A stretch of DNA of 64,000 bases from Tigriopus japonicus. Its lineage: Eukaryota; Arthropoda; Copepoda; Harpacticoida; Harpacticidae. Made by a program: the position numbers and the translations under genes. Location of the stretch: contig CM021313.1 in the NCBI GenBank assembly GCA_010645155.1, positions 2,332,370 to 2,396,369 on the forward strand, given 5' to 3'. Shown here piece by piece: positions 23,894-35,778 of the stretch. How positions within the stretch are numbered: position 1 is the first letter of the stretch; each line of letters starts with the position of its first letter. The notes under the pieces are model-generated. The model saw only the letters and a program-made list of their open reading frames with translations, ran no database searches and was not told where the DNA came from.

Positions 23894-26386
23894 AAAATAA
23901 TAATAATAATAATAATAATATGTTTATTGCGACTCAAGGTCATGTCAGGTTGTATAAAATAAAGTAAAATATTGTAAATATATATATATGTGTTCTCATA
24001 TAAATGGTTGTGACATGTCAAATGTTAAAAAACGTTATAATAGACAAATTATATTGTGGTATCACAGGTGAGTTGACTAGAATGGTTTCAGTGCACATGA
24101 AAGAAATGAAGAGGAGATTGACAGACAGTACAAATACAATTGGGTAGAGGGAGATGATGAAAATCTTGGTTATTGCAGTAGATAGGGTGGGTCAGATTGA
24201 ACAGATCCTTCGTCAGTTCCCGTCTTTGGTGGAGATGGGCAGGAAGCCGGACGAAGGTGTGTGACCGCCAATATTCTGAAGGGATGTCAGGCCAAGGACA
24301 ATAAGGTGTTGTCAAGTCCTTGACCGGGAAGGACAGCATATGTCCAGACATCACCTCCGGAAAGGTCAGGTTCCTAACACTATTGGACACTAACCTTGCC
24401 AGCCCGATGGTGAGGGGCTCGGTTTCGCATAGGAAATGGGTCCATGCATTATTGGCATATTGGGGCACGCAGAGGTATCTTTTGAGGAATTTGGTGAAGG
24501 TGGCATCGGCGGATTTGAGGGCGGATTGGGCGGAGTTGGGAAGCCAGAGGTGCAGGCCGTAGAGGAAGATGGGGGTGATGTAAGTCTGGAAGAGTTGAAG
24601 AACTATTGGCAGAGGAAGATTCTTGATAGGAAGTTTATTGCATATGTATCCGATCCTGGCCCTGGCCTTGGTTATTGCGATGTTGAGGTGTTTGGTGAAG
24701 GAGAGTTGGGTGGTGAAGGTGAAACCGACATAGTTGAAAAACTTGACAATTTCAATCGGACTATTATTGATGTGGAAGGAGGTGGGAGGCAGACAACCTT
24801 TATGGAAAACCATGGCCTTTGTCTTGATGGTGTTGACTTGAAGGCCGTTCTCTTGGCAATAACCGTGGAGAGCATTGATGGCATTTTGCAATTCCACGGC
24901 TGAATCAGCCAAGAGAACCAGGTCATCTGCATATTGTAGATATTGTATTCTATTGTTGTTGATGATGGGGCCTTGGTGAGAAAGGGCTTTGGGCAGGTCG
25001 GATACATAGAGGTTGAAAAGGATTGGCGATAGTGGATCCCCCTGCGGAAGGCCGATGGATGTGAAGTAGCAGGGGGATAGGTCCTCACCAGATCGAATGG
25101 AGCATCTGAGTCCCGCGTAGATGTCCGCAAGCAGGACACAGATGGAACGCGGAATTCCCCATAGTTGGAGTTTGGAGAATAACCGCATTGGGTCCACCCT
25201 GTCGAATGCTTTGGAAAAATCCACAAAGCATCCATATACTCTCCTCTTAGTGCTGATGTTTGATTGCACAATTTCGTAGAGGAGAGTGGCTGCCGAGGTG
25301 GTTGAGCGGCTTCTCCGGAATCCGAATTGGAACTCGGGAAGGAGATTCCTTTCCTCGGCCAATCCGGAGAAGCGGGCAGCTAGCAGGGTGGACATCATCT
25401 TCAAGAAGGGGTTTTCCAAGGCAATGGTTCGATGGTTGTCTGGAATGTCTTTGGGCCCCTTCTTATGGATGAAGATGATTGCTGACTCCATCCAGTCTGG
25501 TGGGAAGATAGATGTTTGGAGGGCGTGGCTGAAGAGTTCTTGAAGGAGTGGCTGGATTTGGGTCCGGAGAAGTGCAAGTTGGAAGGGAGAAACCCCTGAT
25601 GTTGATGGGGCCTTGCTCGTCATCTTCTTGAAGGCCTCATCCATCTCGGATTCCGTGAAGGGCTGCAAAAGGGGATGATGTTCTTCCAAGCAGCCCTGGA
25701 CCTCCTCCACCACTGTTTCGGATGACGATGAAAACAGTTCTTGGCAGTGGAGGAGGAATTTGCTCACCGGAATTTCCGAGTTGGCGGCGGGCTTTCTTGC
25801 ACGTTTGTACAAGCCCGCCATCCTGGATGAAGCTGATGAGGAGAGCAGGTTCTCCACTTCCATTCTTTGGTGGCCCGACTCGGCGCTCCGCAGAGACTTG
25901 TGGTATGCCATCCTTGAAATCGCATATTGCTCCCAAGTCTCTGGTGTTTGGCTCGTCTTGGCGTTTCGCAATTTTTGGAGCATTTGACCCCTCAGTTCTC
26001 GATGGTATGAGTTGAACCAAGGGGTCTTGGGTCCTCTTCTCCTCGCCTGAACTGAAGAGGACCCTTGGAATGCTTGCGAAATACCTTGGGCCACTGCAGT
26101 TGGATTGTAGACCTTCCGGGTGTCGATGGATAACTGCAGGGCCTCAAGTTGAGCCGCGCACTCCTTCACATTGACCAAGCACCTCCCCTTTTGAGTCACG
26201 CCCAGATGATGGAAGTTTCTGGGCATTTTGAAGGTGACTGAAATGGGGAGGTGATCAGAAACGGCCAGTTGATGAACATAACTGGCCGGAGATGGAAGAT
26301 TTTCTGATATGAAGATGTGGTCAAGAACGGAGGCGCCCCGGGAGTAGGTGTGTGTTGGGACTCCCGGGTCGGAGCGCAGAAATAGG
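23894..26386 (-). mobile_element. 5'-truncated non-LTR retrotransposon (LINE)
   Basis: One minus-strand frame of about 765 codons (stop at 24088) starts inside the C-terminal part of an apurinic-type endonuclease (GASVLDHIFISE and VSDHLPISVTF). It continues into a complete-looking reverse transcriptase: CFVDFSKAFDRVDP, GLPQGDPLSPILFNLYVSDLP and YLQYADDLVLLAD, with YADD intact. The 3' end has an AATAAA and then an (ATT)n tail (about 23897-23932), a tail type seen in several LINE clades. It sits inside the hAT-like element, flanked by GTGTCCAAAAGTGTCCAAAA on both sides (23861 and 26388), so the insertion duplicated or fell within that repeat. The uninterrupted frame suggests recent insertion. 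Upstream endonuclease and any ORF1 are missing. Confidence 0.9.
24088..26383 (-). CDS. Endonuclease (partial) / reverse transcriptase of the LINE
   Basis: This is the open frame of the LINE. The true coding portion begins near 26383 within the element; frame upstream of that reads into the flanking repeats. The intact YADD box and long frame imply that reverse transcriptase activity could have been functional at insertion. The missing N-terminal half of the endonuclease means this copy cannot start its own retrotransposition cycle. The C-terminus contains a Cys/His-rich end (CICTVCQSPLHFFHVH). Confidence 0.88.
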
Positions 26387-27416
26387 AGTGTCCAAAAGTG
26401 TCCAAAAATAGTAATTCGAAAAATAATGGTTAAAAACATTTTTAGAATAACATTCTACAAACTTTCTCTCCAAAATAAACGTCACTTGACGAAATCTAAG
26501 CGAGAATAAGTCAATTCAGCATAAGAAACTTACACTTAATGCATTAAATGAGCCAATAACTTGAAGGCCAAACTGGACATTTGAACTTTCCACTCTTTTC
26601 ATTTGACCACCGAGCATCGTCCAAAATGTGGGAAAGAATGATCGACTGAAGGAATGAACGAACAAACGAATGTGAGACTGGGACTACTAATAACACGCTC
26701 ACACCACACTTCATGTTAAACATAGTATGCGAGTACATTTTAAAGCTTATTGTGTCTTGATTTGTGACAAGAGAAGGTTACTTAGTATTTTGATTTATAT
26801 TCCAAAGTTTATCATTGTTTGCAAGTGTTTCCCATCCAAGAGGCAAGAAGTCTTTTGACCTGACTGTCCAAAAAATGTTTAACTATAATAAAGCACACTC
26901 AAACTCATATTAGATTGCAACGTGGGCATTATAATGCTTTTGCCAAAGAATTAAGGCAGTGTTGTTTTACTATTAAAAAAGACAAGACTCTTGTTTACAG
27001 ATGAGGAAATAAAATGTAAATCTTGAAACATTTTGAACAGTTACACACATTTTACCATATTGTATAAACAAAACATTTATTTTTTTAACAAGTTATTAAC
27101 AAGTTATCATGGCAAAGTTTATTTCTCCAAGTAATGTTCCCATTAATAGAACTATTTTTGTTTAAGTACACAACCATGCATTCTTTAGAATTCAATCACT
27201 TATGTAGTGTAACTGGTTTTTCGTCTGATTTGTACAACTTTCTTTTACGTTTGTTGGACTTTTGGACACTTATGGACATCTTTTGGGGATTTTTGGACAT
27301 CCTCTGGGAATTTTTGGACACCTTCTGGGGATTTTTGGACACTTTTGGACACTTTTGGACACTTTTGGACACTAGGGTGTCCAAAATGCTCTCGATGTCG
27401 AAAAATGCCCACCCTG

Positions 27417-27424
27417 TTACCAGG
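27417..27424. repeat. Target-site duplication, right copy (TTACCAGG)
   Basis: Right partner of 23804-23811. The perfect 8-of-8 match next to matching inverted termini defines the ends of the 3.6-kb element. Confidence 0.88.
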
Positions 27425-29813
27425 GCCACGAGATAGTTCTAGATTACATTCTACAATAAAAGTGCAGATATTTCAATTTTGGTCCAATTGCCAAATTTTC
27501 TTTTAGTCTTTAGTTACGATGAAAATTTTCTGGAAAAAAGGTTAGTTCATAAGTCAAAAACAAACTTTAAGTAACAAGCGGAAATAACATTTTATGGTTG
27601 CAACAAAAATTGTTTGGTTTATCTTCGCGGCCACCAAATACTTGAAAATCACAATTTACAAAGTTATAGCAAAAATCTGTTATGATTGTCCAAAATTAGT
27701 AAATTGGGAAATTTCAAAAAAAAATTGGGGAAAGTGCTTGTTTCCTTCAGCTAGATGTGGAAAAAGGATGGCCGAAGAAAATAAGCAGAGAGGATTTATT
27801 AAGGTTGTAACTATATTTTTAGTTTATCAGCTATTCCAAGCTATTACGCTATATGCAATTGATGAGAGAAGTGCCAGTTGAATTACCAAAAAATCCGATT
27901 ATTTCTTTAAGTAAGAGCTGTCCGCATTATTTCCTTAAATCATTGCAAAAATTATTGGATATTATGGCAATATCTTTTACCAAAATTTGGTGGTTAAATC
28001 ATTTAGACTGGGTTACGTTATCTTAACATTAATAGCTTGTAACTTCAAATGTAGTGGTAGCGTTTATTTTAAAGCTTCTGTCGTCAAAGCGCAGTGAATT
28101 CATAAATTGGATGTGTTATATGGAGAAATGGGTAGTTCGATAGTTGCTCATCTAGTTATGTCGAAATTTTCTTTTTGCAGTTAGTTGAAACATGGGCCCG
28201 AAAAAATGGCCATTTCACGACCTGCCATTCAACTACTTATTATGAACTGTACACCCCCAACTTCAACCTGTCCCATAAGATGTCTTAGGTTGGTAACCTG
28301 AAATCCCATCGGCCAGACTGTCCTCCTATTGACTACATTCTTGTTCTGTACTGTTCCTGTAGCTGTTGCTAAAAAATCCCGCCACATTTGGCCTGCGAGA
28401 CAAAACACACTGCCTGAGAAGACACTCCACATCCTCCTCCTCCTCCACCACCTCCCTCTCCGCGGATTTGTTCTCAGCTCAGCGTAGAAAAGGAATTGTA
28501 CAACCAACTACCAACATGGATGTATTGTGTTCCCAATCCATCTTCGACGACGAAGGCTCATTCATCGTTCACCCGTCCTACTGTGCGTCTTCAAATTCTC
28601 ATCATGGGTTCCTGTATGTCGATGCTCTGATGCGGCGAAGACGAGCTCTCATCATCTGGGTTCTCCGGCTAGCAACCAAAGCTCAGATGGATGGAGTTAG
28701 TTTCCCAAGAGCGCCTCAGTCCACTCACTCGCTATCCGGACATGATCATCATCATCGTCATCTGGGGATGTTCATTTTTCCTAGCGAACACGCTCATTCT
28801 CCTTAAATGGGCCAGCCACTACCACAGGTCCCTATTTTGGCCCAGCCAACTGAAGGGACTTCCGAACCGTGCTTTGAGCTCCCTTCACCGAATTAAAATT
28901 TCAAACGACGAAGCTGGACGAGAAAGGACCGAGTGAATCAGTGTCGCAAATTTTTGATGATGCAAAACCGTGATTCTGCCCAAGACCATGAATTTTTTGG
29001 CGATAGAATGACCTTCATAAACGTGAAGTTCCGACTTTGTTTAGCTTTCCTACGGGTATTTCATCAATCAATCCCTCATTGGTGGGTGAAGGGCCATTCT
29101 TTCGGCGCAAATCGCCTTGATAAACCCATCTACATCACGACACTGATCCTCGCTCGTCAGGGTGACTCGTCATCCCTCCATTTAATCCTACCCCGTATCC
29201 CGCCCATAATCCACCTACTGTTCTCTTAATGACCCCATCCGCCCCTTTTGACAAACCCGAGTAAATTCATTCCCCCGATTTTAGCCCAATGAAATTGTTG
29301 TTCGGTGAATCGGTCACCCTTCAGTGAATTTGCGAGGGCGAGACTCGCTCGGAAGCTCGAGAGCGGGGATCGAGTCTGGGTTTTTGTTCTGTGACGTCAG
29401 CGCGCGCCAAAACCTTCACCATCTTCTGGATCACCATTGAACTCCCACCATCCTCAATCCAATCCATCTTTCAAATCATCTGGTGTGCGTGTCGTGTTCC
29501 CGTGTGTTCCGGGGTGTGGATCGCGACCACTTTCATCCCGTGGTTCTATTCCTCGACCTCATTCAGAGGCTCATGGGGCATGTCGAGGATTTGATCTCCG
29601 TGGACATTGCATTATTCATTGATTTGAGCCCAAGATGAGAATGGCCTGTTATTGTAGAGGATTGGCCATGGGCGTGGTGCCCGGATTGGGCTATTAGGCC
29701 GTGAAGAGACCCACCAAATCCCATCAAGACGGGATTGACGGAGCCTTTTGACTGATTGGCATCGATTGACCCACTCGCGGAACCACGCCCTACCCCTCCG
29801 AAGAGAGGCGGGC
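27425..29813. other. Intergenic region upstream of the Myb gene
   Basis: 27.4-28.2 kb is AT-rich and featureless. From about 28.2 kb the sequence is more balanced, with short frames that lack family character. The last few hundred bases before 29814 probably hold the Myb promoter and 5' UTR. No TATA box or initiator was assigned. Confidence 0.45.
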
Positions 29814-32616
29814 ATGGAAGTCTCGGGCAATGTGAGCGCCAATCAGGCGGCCAAGAAGGCCATTAATCGAGGAAGATGGACCAAAGAAGAGGTGAGATTT
29901 AGGTTGATTATCAACATCGTCTTAAGTAGATTGGAACAGGGCATAGTTAAAAAGATAAAACCGAAGTATTTGAATTCAATGAATTTGGTCCCAGCGCATT
30001 AATTATTAATAAATGATGTTGATTTCAGGATGAGAAACTCAAACGTCTGGTGGAGTTGCACGGAGAACGCTGGGATTTTATCGCGTCGCATTTTACGGAC
30101 CGGGCCGATGTTCAATGTCAGCACCGATGGCATAAGGTAGTCAATCCGGATCTGGTCAAAGGTGAGCCTGCACACGGATTGCTCAAACATGGACAGGGTA
30201 GAAAGATGGTTAACAAAAACTTTTGCAATCTAGGACCCTGGACCAAAGAAGAGGATGAGCGCGTCGTCGAGCTCGTCCGCAAATATGGGCCCAAGCGGTG
30301 GACCCTCATCGCCAAACACCTCAAAGGTCGCATTGGCAAGCAGTGTCGGGAGCGATGGCATAATCATCTGAACCCTGAGATCAAGAAGACGGCCTGGACC
30401 GAAGAAGAGGACCGCATCATCTACAACGCCCATAAACAATGGGGTAATCAGTGGGCCAAAATTGCCAAACTTATCCCCGGACGCACGGATAACGCCATCA
30501 AGAACCATTGGAACTCGACCATGAAGCGAAAGTACGAAGAAGAGTCGTGCAGTGATGCGGCTAAGAACCGCAAGGCCAAGAAAGTGACCACCAGCACCAC
30601 GGTCAAGGTCACACCCGGTCCCATGCTTTCACAGACTTTAGATGGGGGCAATTCCTCCAGTCTCATGACCAGCCACGTTAGCTACAACAACGGGGGCACG
30701 CATTCTGTGACGGCCTCGGTGTCATTCATCCCTTGTGGCCCCATACACACGTCTGTGTTGCGACCCACCGTTCATTTGGCCGCTAGTGGAAGCAGCGGGA
30801 ACGACGGCGGAAATGGCGGCGAGGATCAGTCCCATCATACCAATAACCATCATCATTCGCATACCAATTCGTCGCAGCCTTTGTACAACAATAGTCACAA
30901 TGGCCATACTTGGTCGTCCACCGTCCAGAGCCAATGCTCCGTTACGCCTTCGCATCCCTCGCCGAACTATGTTCAAGTGAATACGGCCGGTACCGGCACA
31001 ACCAATTCTCTTGGTGGCGATGGAGGTTGGGGCATGGAGGATGAGTCCCACCATCGACCCCGTGAATACGACCTATTTTCGCCTTTGAAGTAAGTTCGTA
31101 ACCGCCAAACCAAAACTCGCACTTCATTTTATTTCCACCCAGTGACAACGAATTTGACAAGCAGATTCTAAAGATCGGTATTTATATTCTTCATTCTTTT
31201 TCTAGGTATCTGTCAGCGCTTGATAGTGGCACGAATCTTCAAGAGACCAAGTCCAGTCAAGGGTTAATAGATAACTCATTGGGCGTTGTACCGCTGCCGG
31301 GCGCGGAATTCACTGACGCTGAGCACGAGTTCTATGGAACCTCTCCCATGGGCACGGACACGACGCCTCATATCCTAAGACGAAATAATGGGTGCACTAG
31401 CATTAATTTGTCCCATGGTAATCTAATCAAGCGGCGTAAATCAGAGTTCTCGGACAGTGGGCGTGGAAGTATGGTAAGATTTGCTGGACATTTTCCATTC
31501 GTTCAATGCATGCCCAAATGCTAGCAACAAGAATCCGAAATGCATTTCCAGGTATACACGGATGACATGTCGTTTGATCAAGGCAGCACGTCCTTGGTCC
31601 ATGGCATACCCACCGCACAGTCCACTCCAGTCATTCAGAGGCGATCCAATCCGTCGTCCGGATTGAGCACGCCCAACAATTCCCAGCTACATACCCCAAA
31701 AGGGCTCAAAGAGAGTCCGGTGAGAGGCCAAAGACTCTCCGAAGCGCCACGCACTCCCACGCCATTCAAGAAGGCCCTGGCCGATGTCTTTCAGAGAAGA
31801 GAGCCTCTTAGTCGAACGGTAGACATTTTTCCCTGCCTTGAAGGCCCGTGTTAAACTTAGGTTATTTCATGTACTAAAATATATTTCGATTTACAGCCTC
31901 AAACTCCAACCAAACTCGTTGAGGACATAACGGAACTGATGAAACGAGAGCAGCATAGTGACATATCGCAAGAAATGAGCTACCGATCATCGAATCCATA
32001 TGTGAGACACGTCTTGACACTTATATTGGTCCATGTTTGCCATTGATCCGACTTTTTGTCCTGTTTCTAGATGTCTGGCATGAACGATAGTGGATTTGGT
32101 GAACATCGGCTGAAACTCAGTCAAGGCGCAGGTGAACCCGACAAAGAGAACACGAGTCCCCCGAATAAGAAGGCCCGCAAGTCTCTGGCCGCAAATTGGG
32201 CTCCTCAAGACCTTTGTCGTCCGGAAGAGACCAGTTTGACTCATCCGGAGACTCCCAGCAAGTCGTTGGCCGGCGACAGCTCAATGTCGTTCACTCCGCC
32301 CTCTATTCTGAAAAACACTTTGGGTGGTGCCGATGATGTGCGGAGTCTAGGTAGTGCTGAAAAAGAGCTGCACGAGTCGAGAAGTCAGTATAGTGCCAAT
32401 TGCGGTCTAATGCACGGTCACAGCAGTGTCGGTGCAGGGAGTGTTGGCGATGCTTCTGGCACCGAGCATCAGCAACATCATAGAAGTAGTGGATCCAGTG
32501 TTCACAATATGTCACTCTCCGTGTTGGACTCGTCCAATCTCTCCTCCACGTCGCCAGAGCCCAACTCCAAGGTGAGACAGATGATCTTTGCTGAATGGGA
32601 AAGTCTTGATGTGTAG
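29814..32616 (+). CDS. Myb: Three-repeat (R1R2R3) Myb transcription factor
   Basis: Seven exons: 29814..29891, 30029..30161, 30234..31089, 31206..31473, 31552..31818, 31897..32001 and 32071..32616. This gives about 750 aa, with all joins GT-AG and in phase. Three Myb DNA-binding repeats lie in residues about 20-170, each with spaced tryptophans: R1 around [22 protein letters not shown]2 starting [16 protein letters not shown]3 starting [14 protein letters not shown] and ending [18 protein letters not shown] downstream block, [17 protein letters not shown], resembles the conserved C-terminal Myb region. Drosophila has a single such gene, acting in cell-cycle gene control with the dREAM/MMB complex. 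The last exon contains an unused AAG|GTGAGA near 32573, so the final 15 residues could be replaced by another exon that I did not find. Confidence 0.94.
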
Positions 32617-33779
32617 TCGACCCTGATTCCGTAGATAGCCAATCTTCCTTTGTAATTCTTCCTCCTCCACCTCTATTTTTGGGTTCGTTTGCATGATCCA
32701 ATAATCGCTTTAATTTCGGTGCTAAAACGTGTCTGGAACGTCCATGAGCTTTCACAAGAATCTTCTAATCGGCATAAGCACGTAGTTGAACGGTGTTGTC
32801 GAAGAAGGAGAACACATGTTCAGTTTTGGTCGTTCGGTTTCTTTCTTTTGCTTGCATGTTCATTTTTTTCGAAATCGATACTCTGGGACGGTTGTTTGTT
32901 AGGGCGTGTCAAGTTCTTTTCTCAACTCCTTCAAGAAGTGACCACGGTCCATTTCATTTCAGTTGGGATTGAAATGGAATATGATTGCTTGTGGAAAAAC
33001 TCGTCCGGCAATGGATCTGACGGAACAAGCGCGGGAATATTTGAGCACAATGAAACCAAGATCCCTTGACCTTTAACCCCGGCCCTTTACATATAGCTTT
33101 TGAGTTCAGTTCAAAAGAGTACCCCGGTAATGTTGCTTCTGTTATTGTTGGTGCTGTTGCTACCGCTTTCATTGCTACTTCAATAACGAGAATCATATTC
33201 CTCATGGCCTTTGCTACAACATTTCTTGTACGTATACACAGCATCATATAACCACTCACGTATTCATTCGCGATATGTAAATTGTTGACTCGATAATTTG
33301 TCGACCCATGATGAGAAAGTCGATGGTAGTCACTGCATAATGATAATATTAACGACAATAATGACAGTAGTAGAAGTAGCCAACGAACTGAATCATTCTT
33401 GACAACCCCAAGAAATTGTTCATCGTAATTGCCCCAATGATTCCCTGATTTTCCACCCTTTCCCTCTGCCGTTTTCTTACTATCTGCGTGCTTGTGTAGT
33501 GTATATCTGTGTTGATCCCCTCTTACAATATTGTACAATCTCGTTTGAACCCGAAGCTGTGGCTGAATATTAACTGGACAGGCTCCGATTACATTTCGCA
33601 ACCTTGTGTGAGTGATCTTGCACAAAGTCATCACTACTCATACCACTCCTTGCATCATTCACTTACATGTACTACTAAATGTCAATGACTTCGCATTTTG
33701 TGCGTATCATTATCATCACCAACATTCTTGACTTTAACTACCTGCACCTAATCACACATACAAACAGAAACAATTATTA

Positions 33780-33785
33780 AATAAA
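33780..33785 (+). promoter_or_regulatory. Candidate Myb polyadenylation signal
   Basis: AATAAA about 1.2 kb after the Myb stop codon and directly before the RIC3 signal on the opposite strand. Use is inferred from position. Confidence 0.4.
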
Positions 33786-33826
33786 ATCAAATTGGATATA
33801 AACTAGTTTTAAGTTTTTTTTCGGGA

Positions 33827-33832
33827 TTTATT
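33827..33832 (-). promoter_or_regulatory. Candidate RIC3 polyadenylation signal
   Basis: AATAAA on the minus strand about 180 bases after the RIC3 stop. Confidence 0.45.
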
Positions 33833-34013
33833 GGCTAGTTTCTTGTTTCGTCACAATTAATAAAGTTAGAAGTAGTGCAATGAGGCTCATTATTACTTAT
33901 GGTATTATGACGGGATTGTTTGGGAATGGTGGAAGTGACTGGGATTCAATCATGCGACAATGCCAAGGCAGGCTTCTCAAAGTTACAGTGGGGCGGGTTC
34001 ACATTCCTCGCTC

Positions 34014-35778
34014 TCAGGATTGAGGAGAGGCGTCTTGAACAACATGTGGCGGTGAGTCCGTCTCGTGTTTGGTTTCATCAGTTTCGAGCAAACATTTCTT
34101 CTCCTGCAAATGAACAATCGAATGCCGAAAGTTGCAGCTTGAACAAAGAGCATATGAAAGGGTATTCCGTGTAAATTGTAGAAAGATAAGAAGGTGAGCT
34201 TACTTCATCAGGAGTTTGCAAAGATTCAACCTTGGAAGCCAGCATTTTCATCAACTCTTCAGTTTGTTGCAACTTTGCTCTTAATGCTTTGAGCTCATCT
34301 TCACCTGAAAAAGATGAAATGGTTTGGACTTGATCTTTAAGTTCTTTTACTCTAGATCAAGAGGCCGACGGCTTGTGAGCCCAGGCCCAGATGCAGGTCC
34401 AAGGGTGGTTCTGGGTGGGCCCGAGATCCATTCGTAGTACATACTCGTGGGCCCAGGGAAATGTTCATTCTAAAAGTATTTCGAGAAAAATGTCCTTACG
34501 TGTGTCCGATGGCTGATCTACAAAAAAAGTACTTGGTCATGACTTCTTGATTTTCCGTCGAAATGTATCACATTTCACCTTTGACGAATATGTCCTTGGC
34601 TTGCAATTTGTCATCTCCAATTGATCCATGAATGCTGTCAGGTTCAGGGTCGATCTTTGGGTCTTCTGATGAGATCGAGGAAGTCACAGCAGTATCATTG
34701 GTGAGTGAGCTCGATTTTTCGTCCTCCGGCTTTGGTACTTTAGGTTCCGTTCCATCGTCATTTGGTAAGTTCTTTTCATTCTGTGAGACCGGTTGAGCGT
34801 CCAAATTCGAGTTGGGAGAAGCTGCATCCGCTACTGCCGCCAAAAGCTCTTCTTGACAGGTCTTGCATGAGGCACAAGAAGACATGAGAGGGCTTGCTGA
34901 AATGACATTGGGTGTCGTTAAGGGCCCCAACTACTCGTTTTTACATCCTCACTCACCATTGGGTCGAGATTTCGTGGTAGAATCAATAGGTTTTAATAGG
35001 GGTGTCTTGGCTTGTGGTGACTGCAAATCGTTGCCATTGGAAGAGATCTCTTGAATGCCTTCGGTTTTTCTTGATGCGTTGGACGTAATATAATCAGATC
35101 TTCTAGTAGGTTTTTCTGGCGTCAAAGAAGGTGGAGGATAGTCCTCATCATTTTTCTTAAAGATTATCTGCGAATTCGAAAACATATCGTTATGAATGAA
35201 CTGGTCTTGAATGTGGTAGGACAATCATCGGTACTGACTTTCATTACGGTGTAGAGGAAGAAAATGACGATGCCTACTGTGTACAAGGGCATGAGGATAC
35301 CCATGGCTCCACCTTGGCCTTTGTGTCCTTGAGGCTGAATTCCGGGTCCGCCCATGGTAGGTCGCATGCCGGGGACAGGGCCGGGCTATTCGAGAATTAA
35401 TTCTTACAAAGGATATCACGCAAATGGTAAACCTGAGCTTGGCTCTACCTTCAGATCTCTTTCTAATGTTCGTCTGAGCTCTTTGCCATCATCGCCCGAA
35501 AACCGCGGGTGTCGGTGTTGTGGACCCAAGCGCGGATCTCGTTCTATCGGGGATAATAGCGTGTCGTCATCGGAAGCCGAGACATAAGTGTTGGGCTATG
35601 GGTATAACTAACCATCTTGCTTACCTTGTTTCAGATGAGAGTCAATTGGTGCTCCAGCAAACCCTTTGTAGGTGTCGAACAGCATCGGATAGAATACCTT
35701 GGGCCACAATATGGCGAAGCAGCCCAAGACGATAGCCACCACCATGATCGACTTGCCCGCTCCAATTTCTGACGGCAT
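34014..35778 (-). CDS. RIC3: RIC3, acetylcholine receptor chaperone
   Basis: Seven exons: complement(34014..34103, 34204..34304, 34579..34896, 34957..35167, 35239..35385, 35449..35543, 35625..35778). This gives 371 aa, and every join closes in phase. Two membrane segments are visible: SIMVVAIVLGCFAILWPKVF (about 10-30) and GILMPLYTVGIVIFFLYTV (about 112-130, preceded by a Gly/Pro-rich stretch). A Lys/Asp-rich IIFKKNDEDYP follows. A coiled coil with ELKALRAKLQQTEELMKML lies at about 312-340. These are the family hallmarks. RIC-3 is an endoplasmic reticulum protein that helps fold and assemble nicotinic acetylcholine receptors. The small second exon (95 bp) was found by phase: only the acceptor before AACGAGATCC gives an open join. 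A 274-bp intron at 34305-34578 has an unusual GC-rich centre. Confidence 0.9.

Larger units (their letters stand above)
23812..27416. mobile_element. hAT-like non-autonomous DNA transposon (3.6 kb) carrying a nested LINE
   Basis: The left end CAGGGTGGGCATTT is matched in reverse complement by the right end AAATGCCCACCCTG. Immediately outside both ends is the same 8-bp sequence TTACCAGG (23804-23811 and 27417-27424), a perfect target-site duplication of hAT length. Inside each end are many copies of GTGTCCAAAA in opposite orientation: about five at 23840-23895 and about ten at 27240-27385. These resemble the subterminal transposase-binding repeats of hAT elements. No transposase-like frame exists in the non-LINE interior (26400-27240), so it is probably non-autonomous. 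Superfamily is assigned on duplication length and end sequence only. Confidence 0.88.
32617..34013. other. Convergent 3' region of Myb and RIC3
   Basis: No family-like frame. It probably holds a long Myb 3' UTR ending near an AATAAA at about 33780-33785 (+), and a short RIC3 3' UTR with a minus-strand AATAAA at 33827-33832. The two signals lie about 40 bp apart, so the transcripts would end nearly tail to tail. Confidence 0.5.

Noticed and set aside
24320..26015. Several plus-strand frames over the LINE
   Set aside because: Shadows of the long minus-strand reverse transcriptase frame.
27134..27436. A 100-codon frame with repeated Trp/Phe/Leu/Asp
   Set aside because: It reads through the TTTTGGACAC subterminal repeats of the hAT-like element; the periodicity is that of DNA repeats.
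35354..35587. 77-codon plus-strand frame in the RIC3 locus
   Set aside because: The opposite strand carries a RIC3 exon (35449-35543) supported by phase on both sides.
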